This document shows, one piece after another, positions 33,923 through 43,620 of a stretch of DNA of 64,000 bases (its first letter is position 1; every line of letters begins with the position of its first letter). The notes below the pieces were generated by a model that saw nothing but the letters and a program-made list of their open reading frames with translations, ran no database searches and had not been told where the DNA came from. Source of the DNA: Bolinopsis microptera (lineage: Eukaryota; Ctenophora; Tentaculata; Lobata; Bolinopsidae); contig NC_087083.1 in NCBI RefSeq assembly GCF_026151205.1, positions 4,690,460 through 4,754,459 of the forward strand, written 5' to 3'. The position numbers and the translations under genes were made by a program.

Positions 33923-35121
33923 TGTAAGCAGTGGACACTTGCTTCCCGGTTCGAAGTTTATTTGCATTTAATTAAGGGTTTGGACAATGGAAACGAGCGT
34001 GATAATAAAGGGTAACAAAATTAAACTATGAAACAACACAATGAATAATTCGACAACCTCTACTTCAAATCCTAATTAACCAGACTCGTATCGCCCATAA
34101 ACGCCCAGCGATCTAGTGCTGCAACATAAAACACGGATAGCACGGTCAACTCGCCTTGACCGTGCCTAATCTAGGTGCCCTGAAACAACCACTGTCGATT
34201 CTAAACCTCTAACGACACGTTCCATCCGGGCTCACCAGGCCCCAACCATAACTGGTCCTGGTCCCTTACACTAGTCCGGTATCAACCATGACCCTCTATC
34301 GAATAGGGTGAGAATGCAAACAAGGGGTATAATAAAGGTGCCCAAGGTACTTAACAGAACAATGAATAATCGAATATTTGCTCAACCAACGCTTAGTCAC
34401 TTAGACTCATATTGCCTCAAATCCTATGCAACAAATTCCTAATTGCTCCGATTCATACTGCCTCAAATATTACGCAACCTACTTCCTGCCGTTAATCCTG
34501 CCCTTAACTTAGCTTTACCTATCTGAGTCAACCATTGCTGACTCTCGCTCTGCCAGAGCCCAGTGTTGTCAAGACATCCCCTGGTGTCGGACCAACCATT
34601 GTTGACCCCGGCCACAACCAAGCCTGATAATAGTAACTACGTAATGCTCCACTATTCTACGGCCGCCAATCTTATACTTACCACTATAACCATCTACCTA
34701 ACTAAACGACCTAACCTTAACAGGTTCTAGCTACAGAACCTGCCCGGTATCAAAATGACCCCCCTCTCGATCGGGTAAACTGGCACTGAGCTATCTCCAA
34801 AAACTAACCCTATTTTCCTCCCGGGCTCTGATAGTCTAAACAATCTACCATTTCCCGGGAATTTGCAAACTGTCCTGTCGATAGCCACAACATAGTACCA
34901 CTAGTATTCTGTAAACACTCCATAATTCAACCTCGTACTGACCCAAACATATGTTAAACTGACCTCTCTGCACTTAAACTGCAATAACTGCCGTATACTA
35001 ATATATGCCCAAAATACTACCGTCACATACTGGACCCCACGACCGCCTTATTATAATTACTACACTACCTACATAGCACACAACATTACCCTGAATTTAT
35101 CTCAATTAATCACTGCTTACA
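33923..35121 (-). repeat. 5' LTR (right copy)
   Basis: 1199 bp, partner of 26467-27665. In minus orientation it would carry the promoter. It is followed by TSD copy AATG at 35122. Confidence 0.95.
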
Positions 35122-35621
35122 AATGCTGACTAGATTTCCACTGAGGTTTTGAAATCTGTCCCTTGGAACTTTCCCTAGGGGGCAGGAATGGAGCATATGA
35201 TTCTCATCTTCGATGATTAGCTGGTTGGTGTTCAACTCGCAATAGTTACAGGTCCTTTCATCAAGTGGAGTTTTGTCGTACCTCCCCTTTTCAATTCTAA
35301 GGTGATGAGAACTGGACCGAATCTGTGTGGTTGCCCTTCTGTCCTGGAAAGACCTAGCGTGGTTTAGATATGGCTCCCATCCAAATTCTTTTTTGACTTC
35401 ACTGTAGAATGATAGCTTTCTAGAATCTTTCACAAGAGAACCCCAGGAATCACGGAATAGTTTTCGCAGGTTCTCTGTCATCAATTCAGGGCTGCAGGAG
35501 TCCACGAGGAAGGTTGCGTTGAGCAACGATGATGAATTCCTGTCAGGAAGGTCGATGTTGTTGAATGACTTGATAACTGATTCGATGCCTACAAACCATG
35601 TGACAATTTGAGGTTAATCTG
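35122..35621 (-). pseudogene. Old LINE ORF2, piece between LTR element and Copia
   Basis: Minus-strand frame: VTWFVGIESVIKSF, NATFLVDSCSPELMTENLRK, SSHHLRIEKGRYDKTPLDER, then CNYCEL...H...CPLGK, a Cys/His cluster. This matches the C-terminal part of the truncated LINE at 4600-5000 (CHNLYIERGRYETPLVPREE, WCTYC). It is cut by the LTR element at 35121, mid-codon run LSGNLVSI, and by Copia at 35622. A frameshift near 35600 also separates it from the next piece. Confidence 0.8.
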
Positions 35622-35626
35622 CTCAG

Positions 35627-35759
35627 TTTTAATTCAATAAAGTGAGACAGTAACACTAGTGGATGATAGAAACATAAACTTCAAACGAGGAATACAAATC
35701 AAGTCAGACAAAGCCTCCTGGAGTTTCTGCCATCCTGTAAATGGTATATAAGATTAACA
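35627..35759 (-). repeat. Copia 3' LTR
   Basis: 133 bp, same length as and apparently identical to 40886-41018. Confidence 0.93.
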
Positions 35760-36153
35760 TCAGTCCTTTTTTAGTTTTTCTTTCTGTTTCTTTACGGTAT
35801 CCGGCTTTATTAGGCGATCTTCACGGATACCAGAACATGTAGCAGGAGAACTTATTCGTTAGGCGTTGGCAGCTGTTTAGAAATGCTTAACTTCTTCTGT
35901 AGATCTTTATAAATCTTCTTTCTTCTGTGTATAAATGGCCATATGTGAATGATGATTAAATGAGATGGGTGTGATATGAGGATAGATTATGCAATCCTCT
36001 CAACTAACTTAAAAGCCAGTGGTAATGAACCAAAACAAACAAATCAATACCAGCTCCACAAAGAGTTATGCAGGCTAAAAGGCTGCCTCATAAAGGAGGA
36101 CTTCAGAGGGAGGTTAAACAGGTGTCTCAACTGACTAATATATATCCCCTTTT

Positions 36154-36200
<47 letters not shown>

Positions 36201-36318
36201 CAGTTATCCTAAACACAGTTCAGGTTACTGACCGGGACTTCGGATTTTTATATTATCATTTTACAACAACCCAGGGGAACCAGGCTATTGGCCGGGACTT
36301 CGGTCTTTAAATTATTAT

Positions 36319-36356
<38 letters not shown>

Positions 36357-36579
36357 TAAACATTTTTATAAACATAGCAAAACTAGTCAAATAACTTAGT
36401 TTGCACTTTAAAAATCCCATGAAACTCACACGCACTGATTTTAAAAACTAATCTGCAAAAGTAAAAAATAAAGATTCTGACTCAAAACAAAAATGACATT
36501 AAAATGTATGAAAAAGCTAAAAATATAAACGATAAATCCATAAATAAAAAATAAATTCGATGTTCACTCTTTAAAAATA
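35760..36579 (-). other. Copia 3' non-coding region with poly(A)-tailed inserts
   Basis: On the minus strand there are runs of 35 A (36321-36355) and 45 A (36156-36200). Between them lies a ~120-bp segment holding two copies of CCGAAGTCCCGG followed by (C/T)CA(A/G)TA(G/A)CCTG, looking like a small dimeric retrosequence with an A tail. The remainder (35800-36150) has no similarity I can name. Confidence 0.6.
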
Positions 36580-39500
36580 CTAGTCCCTCTCAAAACACAT
36601 ACGCAGACTTTGAGAACTAGGCCCTCTCTTAGTCAAAACATCAGCAGGCATCGTCCTTGAGGGCATAAAGTTAACCGTTATTTCACCCTTCTCAACCATT
36701 TCCCTTAGTGATGCCATGGTAACTATCAGTCTTTTTTCAATGGGGTCCTTTGTCTTCTGTACAAGCTCTAGAAGTCCTTTATTGTCAATAAAACAGTCTA
36801 TGGTCACATTTAAAGAATCTCCCAGTATTTGTTGTAGTGTTTGCTGAATAAAAATGGTGTGATCAGCCGCTTTCAGGAGTGCAAGGCTTTCAGCGGCTAA
36901 AGTACTGTAACAGACTCTGTCCAACTTTACAGATTTCCAACAGACAGGGTTTTTGACTCTACCATCTTTATCCGAAATAAGTATCAGATACCCACACTGA
37001 CTACCATTGTTACTAAGATTTCCAAACGATGCATCACTGTATGTAAGTAGTCTTACTCCATTCTTTATGTTAGGCAGTTCTCTGAAGGTCAGTGGGGCAT
37101 CTTCATCAGTTTTAAGCTTTTTGACTATCTTGTTGTGAAGCATTATGTCTGAGACGTTGGGATCTTTCAGATTATTGCTCAACTGACAAGCATCAAACGA
37201 AATATCTGGTCTGGTTTGGACAGATAACCAGATAAGTTGTCCAACACCTGATCTGTACTGTACATACTCTTCGTGAGTCAGAGCATGTGTTTTCTGGCTT
37301 CTTCTGTTACTTGATAGTCCTATGGTCTTTAAAGCACTGATATAATCTGACTGTCCAACAGTGATTTCATATGAGATTGGATCTTGTTCCACCTCAAGTC
37401 CAAGATATGTGAATCGCGATGCTTCCTGTGACTTAATCTCAAATCCATGCAGCACATCTTTGTGAATATTAGACTCAAAACCTTTGGTCCCTGCATAGAT
37501 GAAGTCATCTACATGTACAGTCATTATTCCTGCAAGATCTTCTTTGTCAACTCTTGAAAAGAACAGAGCATCATCATATAAACATTTCCTTAAACCAGCT
37601 TGTTCACTGTGGTCTTTTACATTTCTGTACCACATCTTTGCAGCATCTGACAGTCCATAAACACATTTGTTCAGCTTCCACAGTATTCCTGGTTTATAGC
37701 ATTCCTTTGGAGGGGTAAGATAAACTAGTCGCTCAATTGGTTTACCTTGTAGAAATGCTGAGGTTATATCAAGAGAATGAATAGGCCACTTCATTGATGC
37801 TGCTACTGTGAATAGAAGTCTTAGAGATTCTTTTCGACAAGTAGGACTGACTCTTTCGGTACTATCAAGAGGAATTTCCTCAAAACCTCGAGCTACCAAA
37901 CGGGCCTTTTTCTTATGACCATTGTCATTTGTGACCCACCTTGTCGAAATGGGGACAAACTGATCATCTACTTCGTGAGCCTCAACCTCTTCATACACAT
38001 TGTTTTGCTTCCATTTTTCGATTTCGTCAGTCTTCTGTGACTTATAGGGGTCAGTGTTTAACACTTCGATACTGACCTTCTTCTTCTCATACTTTGACTT
38101 AGCTTTGCAGAACTTCTGCTCCTTTGTAGACATTGATTCCTCTACATTAGTTTCGTTGCTTTGTGGTATATTATCTGTGCTTACAGTATTATTATCATCC
38201 TCTTCAGCAGGAGCAATATCGAAAGCGTTCAACAGAACATCATTTTTCAGCATTTGAGTTGCATTGTAAAATTCTTCAACAGTGGGATTAGGCTCATCTG
38301 GTGGATCGGTCCCACTTACTTCGGAAACATCTTTTGAGTACAGTTCATTTACATTGACAACATGAATCCGGTGGCATCGAACAATATACCCACCATGTCT
38401 TACAACTACAACTTTCTTGTCCACACCTATAACTGTTCCTGGTCCTCGCCATCGCTTATCATCATTTCTTTTGTAGTATACCATATCACCCGACTGTATC
38501 TCATCAGTGTACACTTCTCTAGTTTTTGATCTAATGGCTCGTCTGATCATCTCACTAGCTTCGCTTTCCATCATTCTTTTTCGAGCACTGTAGATGGCAG
38601 AGATGTTCTTGGCAACAGTTTCACTTGGACTCTCATCTTCAACAATCGTTGGACTAGCATAGGGATCATCAATAGAAGTGAGAGATGGATTTTTGCCAAA
38701 GATTAACTGATATGGCGAGAAACCATTTACATTTGCCAAAGTGTTCTTGGCATGACAGGCCCATGCTAAAGCAACTTCAACTGAGCATTTAGTATCTTCC
38801 ATGATCTTTATCATACTGTTAGACAAAAGGGCATGGTGCCGTTCTACAAGGGCATTGCTCCAAGGTGCTTCAGCTCCAGTAGTGATGATATGAACGTTGA
38901 ATTTCTCACAGAGGTCAACAAAACTTTTGTTAACATATTCCCCTCCATTGTCACTCATGAACTTCTTCGGTGGTCCAAAAGTGTTGATCCAGTGTGTAAA
39001 GACACTTTCCACAATGGTTTCCTTGTCTTTTGACCTGATAACTTTTGCAGCAGAGAATCTGGTTTTATGGTCAATCATGTGCTGGATGTAAATGTTTTTA
39101 TTCTTGTCGTACACCTTAATATCCATGGCAACGGTATCATTGAAGTCTTTGGCTAAAGGCATACAGACTACTGGACGATTATTCGGTCGCTTGTATCTCT
39201 TGCACACATCACAGTTAGACGATACTGTGTCAATCTCTCGAGCAATTTCCTTGGTAAGCTGTCCTGCTGTTCTTAAGAGTGACTTTAACTTTTCAGGTGG
39301 GGGATGGGCGAATTGCTTATGTAGCTTAATCGCTATCTTTCTTTTGTCAGTACTTTCCATGGTCAGGTTTACAATTTCCTCTCCTGATTTACATAAGCAG
39401 ACTTTTTGATGGATAGTATTCTTGCTCAGAGGGATGCTACAGTGTCCTGATTCATTGAAGATGATTTTCTGCTTTACACCAAAAGCCTTCACTGTGTCAT

Positions 39501-40872
39501 CTCCAAAGTCCAATACCATTCTAGCATCTTTCATTGACTGTTTGCTAATCAGTAATGGAATCTGATCATCAACAACTTGTGCCACAATGTTCACCTGTTT
39601 GTCACATACAACGGCTGGGAATGTGCAGCATGTCCTTGACTTTGATGGTGCATTATCTCCAAATTTAAACGATACATGTTTCTCTTCATAGCACACCTTA
39701 ATGAAATCTTCTGGAGACAGCGACTGAAGATAGACTTTCAACCATTCCTTTCCACAAACCGTTTTGTTGCATCCACTGTCAAGAACTGCTAACCCAAAGT
39801 TGTCACTGGTAAATTGGTCCATAACATTTGAGTTCTCTTCTTGGGCAGGAGCATTCATAAAGAGATTTACATTCTCACTCGTTACCTGATTTCCACTTTT
39901 GTTTATTCTGCGGCGTTCTGGACAATCTCTAGAAAAGTGGTAAATCGACTTGCAAACATTACAAGTAAAATGCCGCCCATATTTGTCTGTTGGGTTCATT
40001 TTTCTGTCACTTCTGACACCCGCAGCTACCTGATGTTGACTTTCCTGCTGTTGATTCTGTTGTCGGTATCCTCTGGCTCCTCTACCATTTCCTCTTCTAA
40101 AGCCATATCCCCGGTATCCTCTTCCCGAATAGCCACTTCTTCCTTGGCTGTAATATGCATGCTGCTCCATTTCCTGAGCATTCAGTACTTCATTTTCATT
40201 TTCGTATTCATCATACATATTAAACTGATTTTCAATACAGGAGTTACCAGTATAAAATGTAGAGTCTTCTTTAACTACACCAATCATTCTCTGGTGTGAA
40301 CTTTCTGGATCTTTCATAGTTGTGATCTTCTTTATCGTTTCTTTCATGTTAGTGTATGTTAAGTCGCCACACATAGTAATGGCAACAGAATACTTGTAAT
40401 CACTAACATTACAACTTCTAAGTAATTCATACGCTAGAACAGGTTGTGGAAGCTTAATATCATGCTCTTCCATTCGTTTTACAACTTTTTCGAATGACGA
40501 AATAAACTCCTTGACATCTTGGCTTCCTTCCGGACTTAACTTTCTGAACATGTCATAAGTCTTGAACTTTTCCTTAGCCAAATCTTCAAGATAAATTCCA
40601 TCAAGGACCTCCAGGAGGCAGTCTAATCCCAATGTCTTTACTTCAGCACCTTCTACTGTGTCTGTTCTGCCATTTTGTAATACTTCAAGTGGAACTTCCA
40701 CTGCGTCAGACTTAGCCTTCTGAGGTAACATAAAAACAATACATCCTGCTTGACGCTTTTCTTCGATCAATGTGGTTGCCGACCACAATTTCACTTCTTT
40801 CTTGAACAAAAGATAAGAATCTCCTAACTTAGGGATAGGTGGTCCACTACTGTTCACTTGATTTTCCGACAT
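36580..40872 (-). CDS. Copia gag-pol polyprotein, 1430 aa, single open frame
   Basis: Domains in order: gag (LGDSYLLFKKEVKLW near residue 16); Arg/Gly-rich linker (~255-285); one CCHC-like knuckle CNVCKSIYHFSRDC (~306); protease with DSGCNK site (~367); GAG-pre-integrase HKQFAHPPPEKLKSLLR plus CDVCKRYKR zinc region (~527-570); integrase DDE core with DIKVYDK, FMSDNGGEYVN and NALVERHHALLS; RT with PISTRWVTNDN, ITSAFLQGK, LNKCVYGLSDAAKMW and TVHVDDFIYAG (YVDD-type); RNase H with TYSDASFGN, CYSTLAAE and FIDNKGLLELV. It makes particles, cDNA and integration. The integrase-before-RT order is diagnostic of Copia. No stop or frameshift; likely recent. Confidence 0.95.
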   Translation of the reverse strand: MSENQVNSSGPPIPKLGDSYLLFKKEVKLWSATTLIEEKRQAGCIVFMLPQKAKSDAVEVPLEVLQNGRTDTVEGAEVKTLGLDCLLEVLDGIYLEDLAKEKFKTYDMFRKLSPEGSQDVKEFISSFEKVVKRMEEHDIKLPQPVLAYELLRSCNVSDYKYSVAITMCGDLTYTNMKETIKKITTMKDPESSHQRMIGVVKEDSTFYTGNSCIENQFNMYDEYENENEVLNAQEMEQHAYYSQGRSGYSGRGYRGYGFRRGNGRGARGYRQQNQQQESQHQVAAGVRSDRKMNPTDKYGRHFTCNVCKSIYHFSRDCPERRRINKSGNQVTSENVNLFMNAPAQEENSNVMDQFTSDNFGLAVLDSGCNKTVCGKEWLKVYLQSLSPEDFIKVCYEEKHVSFKFGDNAPSKSRTCCTFPAVVCDKQVNIVAQVVDDQIPLLISKQSMKDARMVLDFGDDTVKAFGVKQKIIFNESGHCSIPLSKNTIHQKVCLCKSGEEIVNLTMESTDKRKIAIKLHKQFAHPPPEKLKSLLRTAGQLTKEIAREIDTVSSNCDVCKRYKRPNNRPVVCMPLAKDFNDTVAMDIKVYDKNKNIYIQHMIDHKTRFSAAKVIRSKDKETIVESVFTHWINTFGPPKKFMSDNGGEYVNKSFVDLCEKFNVHIITTGAEAPWSNALVERHHALLSNSMIKIMEDTKCSVEVALAWACHAKNTLANVNGFSPYQLIFGKNPSLTSIDDPYASPTIVEDESPSETVAKNISAIYSARKRMMESEASEMIRRAIRSKTREVYTDEIQSGDMVYYKRNDDKRWRGPGTVIGVDKKVVVVRHGGYIVRCHRIHVVNVNELYSKDVSEVSGTDPPDEPNPTVEEFYNATQMLKNDVLLNAFDIAPAEEDDNNTVSTDNIPQSNETNVEESMSTKEQKFCKAKSKYEKKKVSIEVLNTDPYKSQKTDEIEKWKQNNVYEEVEAHEVDDQFVPISTRWVTNDNGHKKKARLVARGFEEIPLDSTERVSPTCRKESLRLLFTVAASMKWPIHSLDITSAFLQGKPIERLVYLTPPKECYKPGILWKLNKCVYGLSDAAKMWYRNVKDHSEQAGLRKCLYDDALFFSRVDKEDLAGIMTVHVDDFIYAGTKGFESNIHKDVLHGFEIKSQEASRFTYLGLEVEQDPISYEITVGQSDYISALKTIGLSSNRRSQKTHALTHEEYVQYRSGVGQLIWLSVQTRPDISFDACQLSNNLKDPNVSDIMLHNKIVKKLKTDEDAPLTFRELPNIKNGVRLLTYSDASFGNLSNNGSQCGYLILISDKDGRVKNPVCWKSVKLDRVCYSTLAAESLALLKAADHTIFIQQTLQQILGDSLNVTIDCFIDNKGLLELVQKTKDPIEKRLIVTMASLREMVEKGEITVNFMPSRTMPADVLTKRGPSSQSLRMCFERD

Positions 40873-40885
40873 TTCCTGCTATCAC

Positions 40886-41018
40886 TTTTAATTCAATAAA
40901 GTGAGACAGTAACACTAGTGGATGATAGAAACATAAACTTCAAACGAGGAATACAAATCAAGTCAGACAAAGCCTCCTGGAGTTTCTGCCATCCTGTAAA
41001 TGGTATATAAGATTAACA
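40886..41018 (-). repeat. Copia 5' LTR
   Basis: 133 bp; unusually short for a full-length Copia. It should carry the promoter in minus orientation. Confidence 0.93.
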
Positions 41019-41023
41019 CTCAG

Positions 41024-41740
41024 TCATTGCAGCTTTGACATGTTGTGTTGAGGGAAGGCTCATAACTCTTTTGAAGTATTTAGTACTCGGTTTCAACATC
41101 TCAATTATAATTGGGTATGAGCCAGTTTCTCCCCAGGCTGTAGCATTGACTGCCCTTCTGTTAATACCAAGAAGGTATTTGAGGTGACGTAGGTGCACTT
41201 GCTCCAGTTGCTGTTTTGCGATGTGGGAGACTGCATGATCAAGGTTGTGAAACTTGCTGAAGCAAGAGAGGACCTTACTGACGGTGGGTAGAACTGGGGC
41301 CATACTTGACAACCGTATAGTAGAATAGGCTTGACAAGGGTGTCAAATAGTTTGTTAAGGCATTATGCGTCAATGTATCTCCGGTCTATGGTGCTTCTCA
41401 AGCTAAAGTAAGCTCCGAGTCCCTTACGGTAGAGAGAGAGTTAGTTGCCTGCCGAAATTTCCCTGTGCTGCTTATAATGATACCAAGATAGCAGTAGCTG
41501 TACTGGAGTAGCTGTACTGGAGACCATCTCTATATCTCTGTCATGAATGGAAGGACGCCAGTTTGGAATGTCTGGTCCTTTACCGTTGAAGACCATGAAT
41601 TTGGTTTTGGAGATGTTGATTTCTAGACCCCATTCGATACAGTAGTCCCCAATGATCGAAAGCAATTTTTGGAGTGATTCAGGATCTAGGGCGAGGATTA
41701 CTAGATCATCAGCCCACGCTAGGTGAGTCATTGATACATG
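41024..41740 (-). pseudogene. Old LINE ORF2, RT end and following region
   Basis: Minus strand. HLAWADDLVILALDPESLQK (RT block C), GLEINISKTKFMVF; then after frame breaks LFDTLVKPILLYGCQVW, HLRHLKYLLGINRR and ATAWGETGSYPIIIEML, ending at AAMTE where Copia is inserted. The order and motifs match the truncated LINE at 3900-4560 (LLWADDLVLLAL, LIKPILLYGCQV, WGESG). Stops and shifts at about 41310-41440 show age. The upstream RT is cut off at ~41735 by the inverted-repeat element; SLLDYVTKHL on the far side (43333-43362) may be its continuation. Confidence 0.85.
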
Positions 41741-42165
41741 TTTCGTATCCAAATATCAGAGATATTGGGCGGCGCGCGCTTCGCGCGCGAAAAGTGGCAT
41801 GCAACGTATGTCAAGTGAGTCACTGAGATACCAGCGTGAGTTGGGCAGTTCACAACGGCTTCATTGAGGAGGTCAGAAAGCTTTTTAAAGTAGACTTTGA
41901 AAAACTCGGGGCTGAGTGGATGTCCTTGTTCAGTCCCTTTGTATGTAATGATTTTTTCAAGAATGCGTTTTTTTTTTCAGATCGTTCAAATTTAAATAAA
42001 AATAATTTAGAATTGACCAAAGATGAGTTTTTAGAATGTATTTATTTTCTTATTGATAAATCTTTTATTAATTTTAATGGTTGTATTTATAGACAAGTCA
42101 TTGGGATACCTACAGGGACGAGTGCTGCTCCTAATATTATGGCTAATATTTACTTACATGTTTAC

Positions 42166-42257
42166 TTACCTGAAAACCCCAGGCTTTAATGTTGTTAAAC
42201 AACATAAACAACCGAATAGAGATTAGGCGGAATGACAGGCTGAGCGCGGCCCAGTAA
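42166..42257 (+). mobile_element. Mini-insertion element, copy 1 (92 bp)
   Basis: TTACCTGAAAACCCCAGGCT ... GAGCGCGGCCCAGTAA, flanked by the 8-bp TSD ATGTTTAC (42158-42165, 42258-42265). It interrupts the Penelope-type RT. It has a short central hairpin (ATGTTGT/ACAACAT). Confidence 0.88.
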
Positions 42258-42471
42258 ATGTTTACGAGCACGAGTATTTTACATATTTATATGAAAATAA
42301 TTTAAAGAATAAATTAGCTAAACTGCAGAATATTTTTAGATATCAAGACGGTTTATTAGTTTTAATAACGATGATGGTCTTTTTGAAGAATTTATTCCTG
42401 AAATTTATCCTCCTGAGATGGTTGTCAGTAAAACCAATATTTGATATTTCTGTTCGCAAAACTCATTTTCT

Positions 42472-42601
42472 TGTAGCGCGATGCACTACTGGGTCGCGCG
42501 CGCATCAAATAATGCTTCTCGCAACCACTTCGGTAGATCGGCGAGATGCACCACTGACTACTGTGCCTCACCGAGCTGCGAAGGATTGACATCGTGAATT
42601 G
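42472..42601 (+). mobile_element. 130-bp insertion with 11-bp TSD
   Basis: Flanked by ACTCATTTTCT (42461-42471, 42602-42612). Removing it restores the THFLD reading of the RT. The insert has GATGCAC(T/C)AC twice and is CpG-rich; no TIR or A-tail recognised. Confidence 0.75.
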
Positions 42602-43333
42602 ACTCATTTTCTAGATTAATAACTATTAGTATTTGGATGGATTACTGAGGGGCACTGTGTTAAGGTGATTTAAGTGGGTCCCAATCCCCACCGACCATTT
42701 TTCTTTGTGTCATGACTATGTATCTGAATACTTGCTGAATATATACTTGCTTCATCATTTCCTTTTTATAACAACCAAGGTGTTTTTATATTATTGACTA
42801 AGCGACTATGTTGCTCTAACCAGAGCCTTTTCGCTTGCAGTAGCGCGTTCTCAGTTCACAGTTGTGAAACAAGCGCGTCACGCAGTACTTGACATACGTC
42901 GCGTTGCATGCCACTTTTCACGCGCGAAGCGCGCGCCGCCGAAACATTAAAATTGATCTTTTGATGTTTGACAAATTGCATTAATGCAGGGTTCAGGGTT
43001 GCGGAATAAACGCATCAATAGAAATCTCAAATCTGCAGACTATGATGAATGCAGCACTAATATAAAACTTGTTTTGTGTTTGCAGATGTATGAAGCGCCC
43101 ATGAACGCAGCTACGCTTAGCTGCAGTAAGCAGTTTCGCTAATTCGCAGCAGGGTAAATGAAAAATGGTAATTGGCGCAAAACTCTTCAGCATACACAGT
43201 GAGCAGGTCCCGCGCGCATGGCCCGGCATCGTTCGCCGATCCACGTTCGCGTGTTTGGTGTCTGTTGACATACGTTGCATGCCACTTTTCGCGCGAAAAT
43301 ATCTCTGATATTTGGATACGATACATGTATCAA

Positions 43334-43516
43334 GGTGTTTGGTGACGTAGTCGAGTAAAGATGTCGCGGCGACACGTACGTTAGAGTGTTACTAATATAA
43401 AGTGATCAGTCACGCGACATTGTTCTTTTATTTTAGTTGATCTGGATTTTGTAAAAAGTCGATTCATTTACTTATATTTATATTTTCCACTTTTAAATAT
43501 TTATCGTTGCTCGCAT
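43334..43516. other. Flank with possible LINE scrap
   Basis: Minus-strand reading near 43333-43362 gives SLLDYVTKHL, which could be the RT piece upstream of 41740. The remainder is AT-rich. Confidence 0.35.
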
Positions 43517-43528
43517 GGTTCACATTAC

Positions 43529-43616
43529 TTACCTGAGGACCCCAGGCTATTATGTTCATTAACATAATAGCCGAATAAAGATTTGGCGGAATGACAGGCT
43601 GAGCGCGGCCCAGTAA
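43529..43616 (+). mobile_element. Mini-insertion element, copy 2 (88 bp)
   Basis: Same ends as copy 1 (TTACCTGAGGACCCCAGGCT ... GCGCGGCCCAGTAA), 8-bp TSD CACATTAC (43521-43528, 43617-43624). A perfect 12-bp stem GGCTATTATGTT / AACATAATAGCC with a CATT loop sits at 43545-43572. It landed on the left edge of copy 3. Confidence 0.9.
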
Positions 43617-43620
43617 CACA

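Larger units (their letters stand above)
26467..35121 (-). mobile_element. LTR retrotransposon, 8.65 kb, gag-bearing, no pol; minus orientation
   Basis: Two direct 1199-bp LTRs (26467-27665, 33923-35121) with TGTAAGCAGTG...CACTGCTTACA ends. One difference was noticed (T/C near 26625/34067). TSD is AATG (26463-26466, 35122-35125). In minus orientation the 5' LTR is the right one. Two bases inside it is TGGCGCGAACGGTAGGAT (33903-33920), a probable primer-binding site. The interior holds gag (31206-32395), then a Copia-type gag-protease remnant (29196-31254), a 37-bp minisatellite and other tandem repeats. No RT, RNase H or integrase was found, so it is non-autonomous although young. Confidence 0.9.
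35627..41018 (-). mobile_element. Copia-type LTR retrotransposon, 5.4 kb, apparently intact
   Basis: Direct LTRs of only 133 bp at 35627-35759 and 40886-41018, TSD CTCAG (35622-35626, 41019-41023). Minus orientation: 5' LTR on the right, TGTTAATC start. The gag-pol ATG lies 13 bases after the 5' LTR, leaving almost no leader; GTGATAGCAGG in that gap may be the primer site. A purine-rich run (AAAGAAACAGAAAG through AAAAAAGGACTGA) precedes the 3' LTR as polypurine tract. Between the stop and the PPT are ~800 bp of non-coding DNA with two long poly(A) runs. Confidence 0.93.
41836..42650 (+). pseudogene. Penelope-type reverse transcriptase remnant
   Basis: The frame gives FLIDKSFINFNGCIYRQVIG then GIPTGTSAAPNIMANIYLHV, the block-B pattern of GIPMGTNCAP-type RTs. 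After a 92-bp insertion it continues HEYFTYLYENNL and FRYQDGLLV, where the catalytic QDD has become QDG. A frameshift follows, then FIPEIYPPEMVVSKTNI and, after a 130-bp insertion, the FLD motif. These RTs (Penelope-like or close kin) usually act with a GIY-YIG endonuclease; none was seen. Dead by catalytic mutation, frameshift and two insertions. The family assignment is tentative. Confidence 0.6.
41731..43333. mobile_element. Inverted-repeat-bounded element carrying a Penelope-type RT
   Basis: TTGATACATGT, then TCGTATCCAAATATCAGAGA at 41731-41763 is the reverse complement of 43302-43333. Next in from each end is a module with GTGGCATGCAACG (left ~41794) / CGTTGCATGCCAC (right ~43272); a third copy of it, with CGCGCGAAGCGCGCG, lies at 42888-42940. 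The unit splits the old LINE's RT. Inside are the RT remnant at 41860-42650 and at least two smaller insertions. Whether the inverted repeats are true TIRs or the inverted LTR-like ends known for Penelope elements is not settled. Confidence 0.6.

Noticed and set aside
36068-36310. ORF with a poly-phenylalanine run
   Set aside because: Translation of the 45-T homopolymer; no coding evidence.
38054-40299. Plus-strand ORFs opposite the Copia gag-pol
   Set aside because: Shadows of the 1430-codon minus-strand frame.
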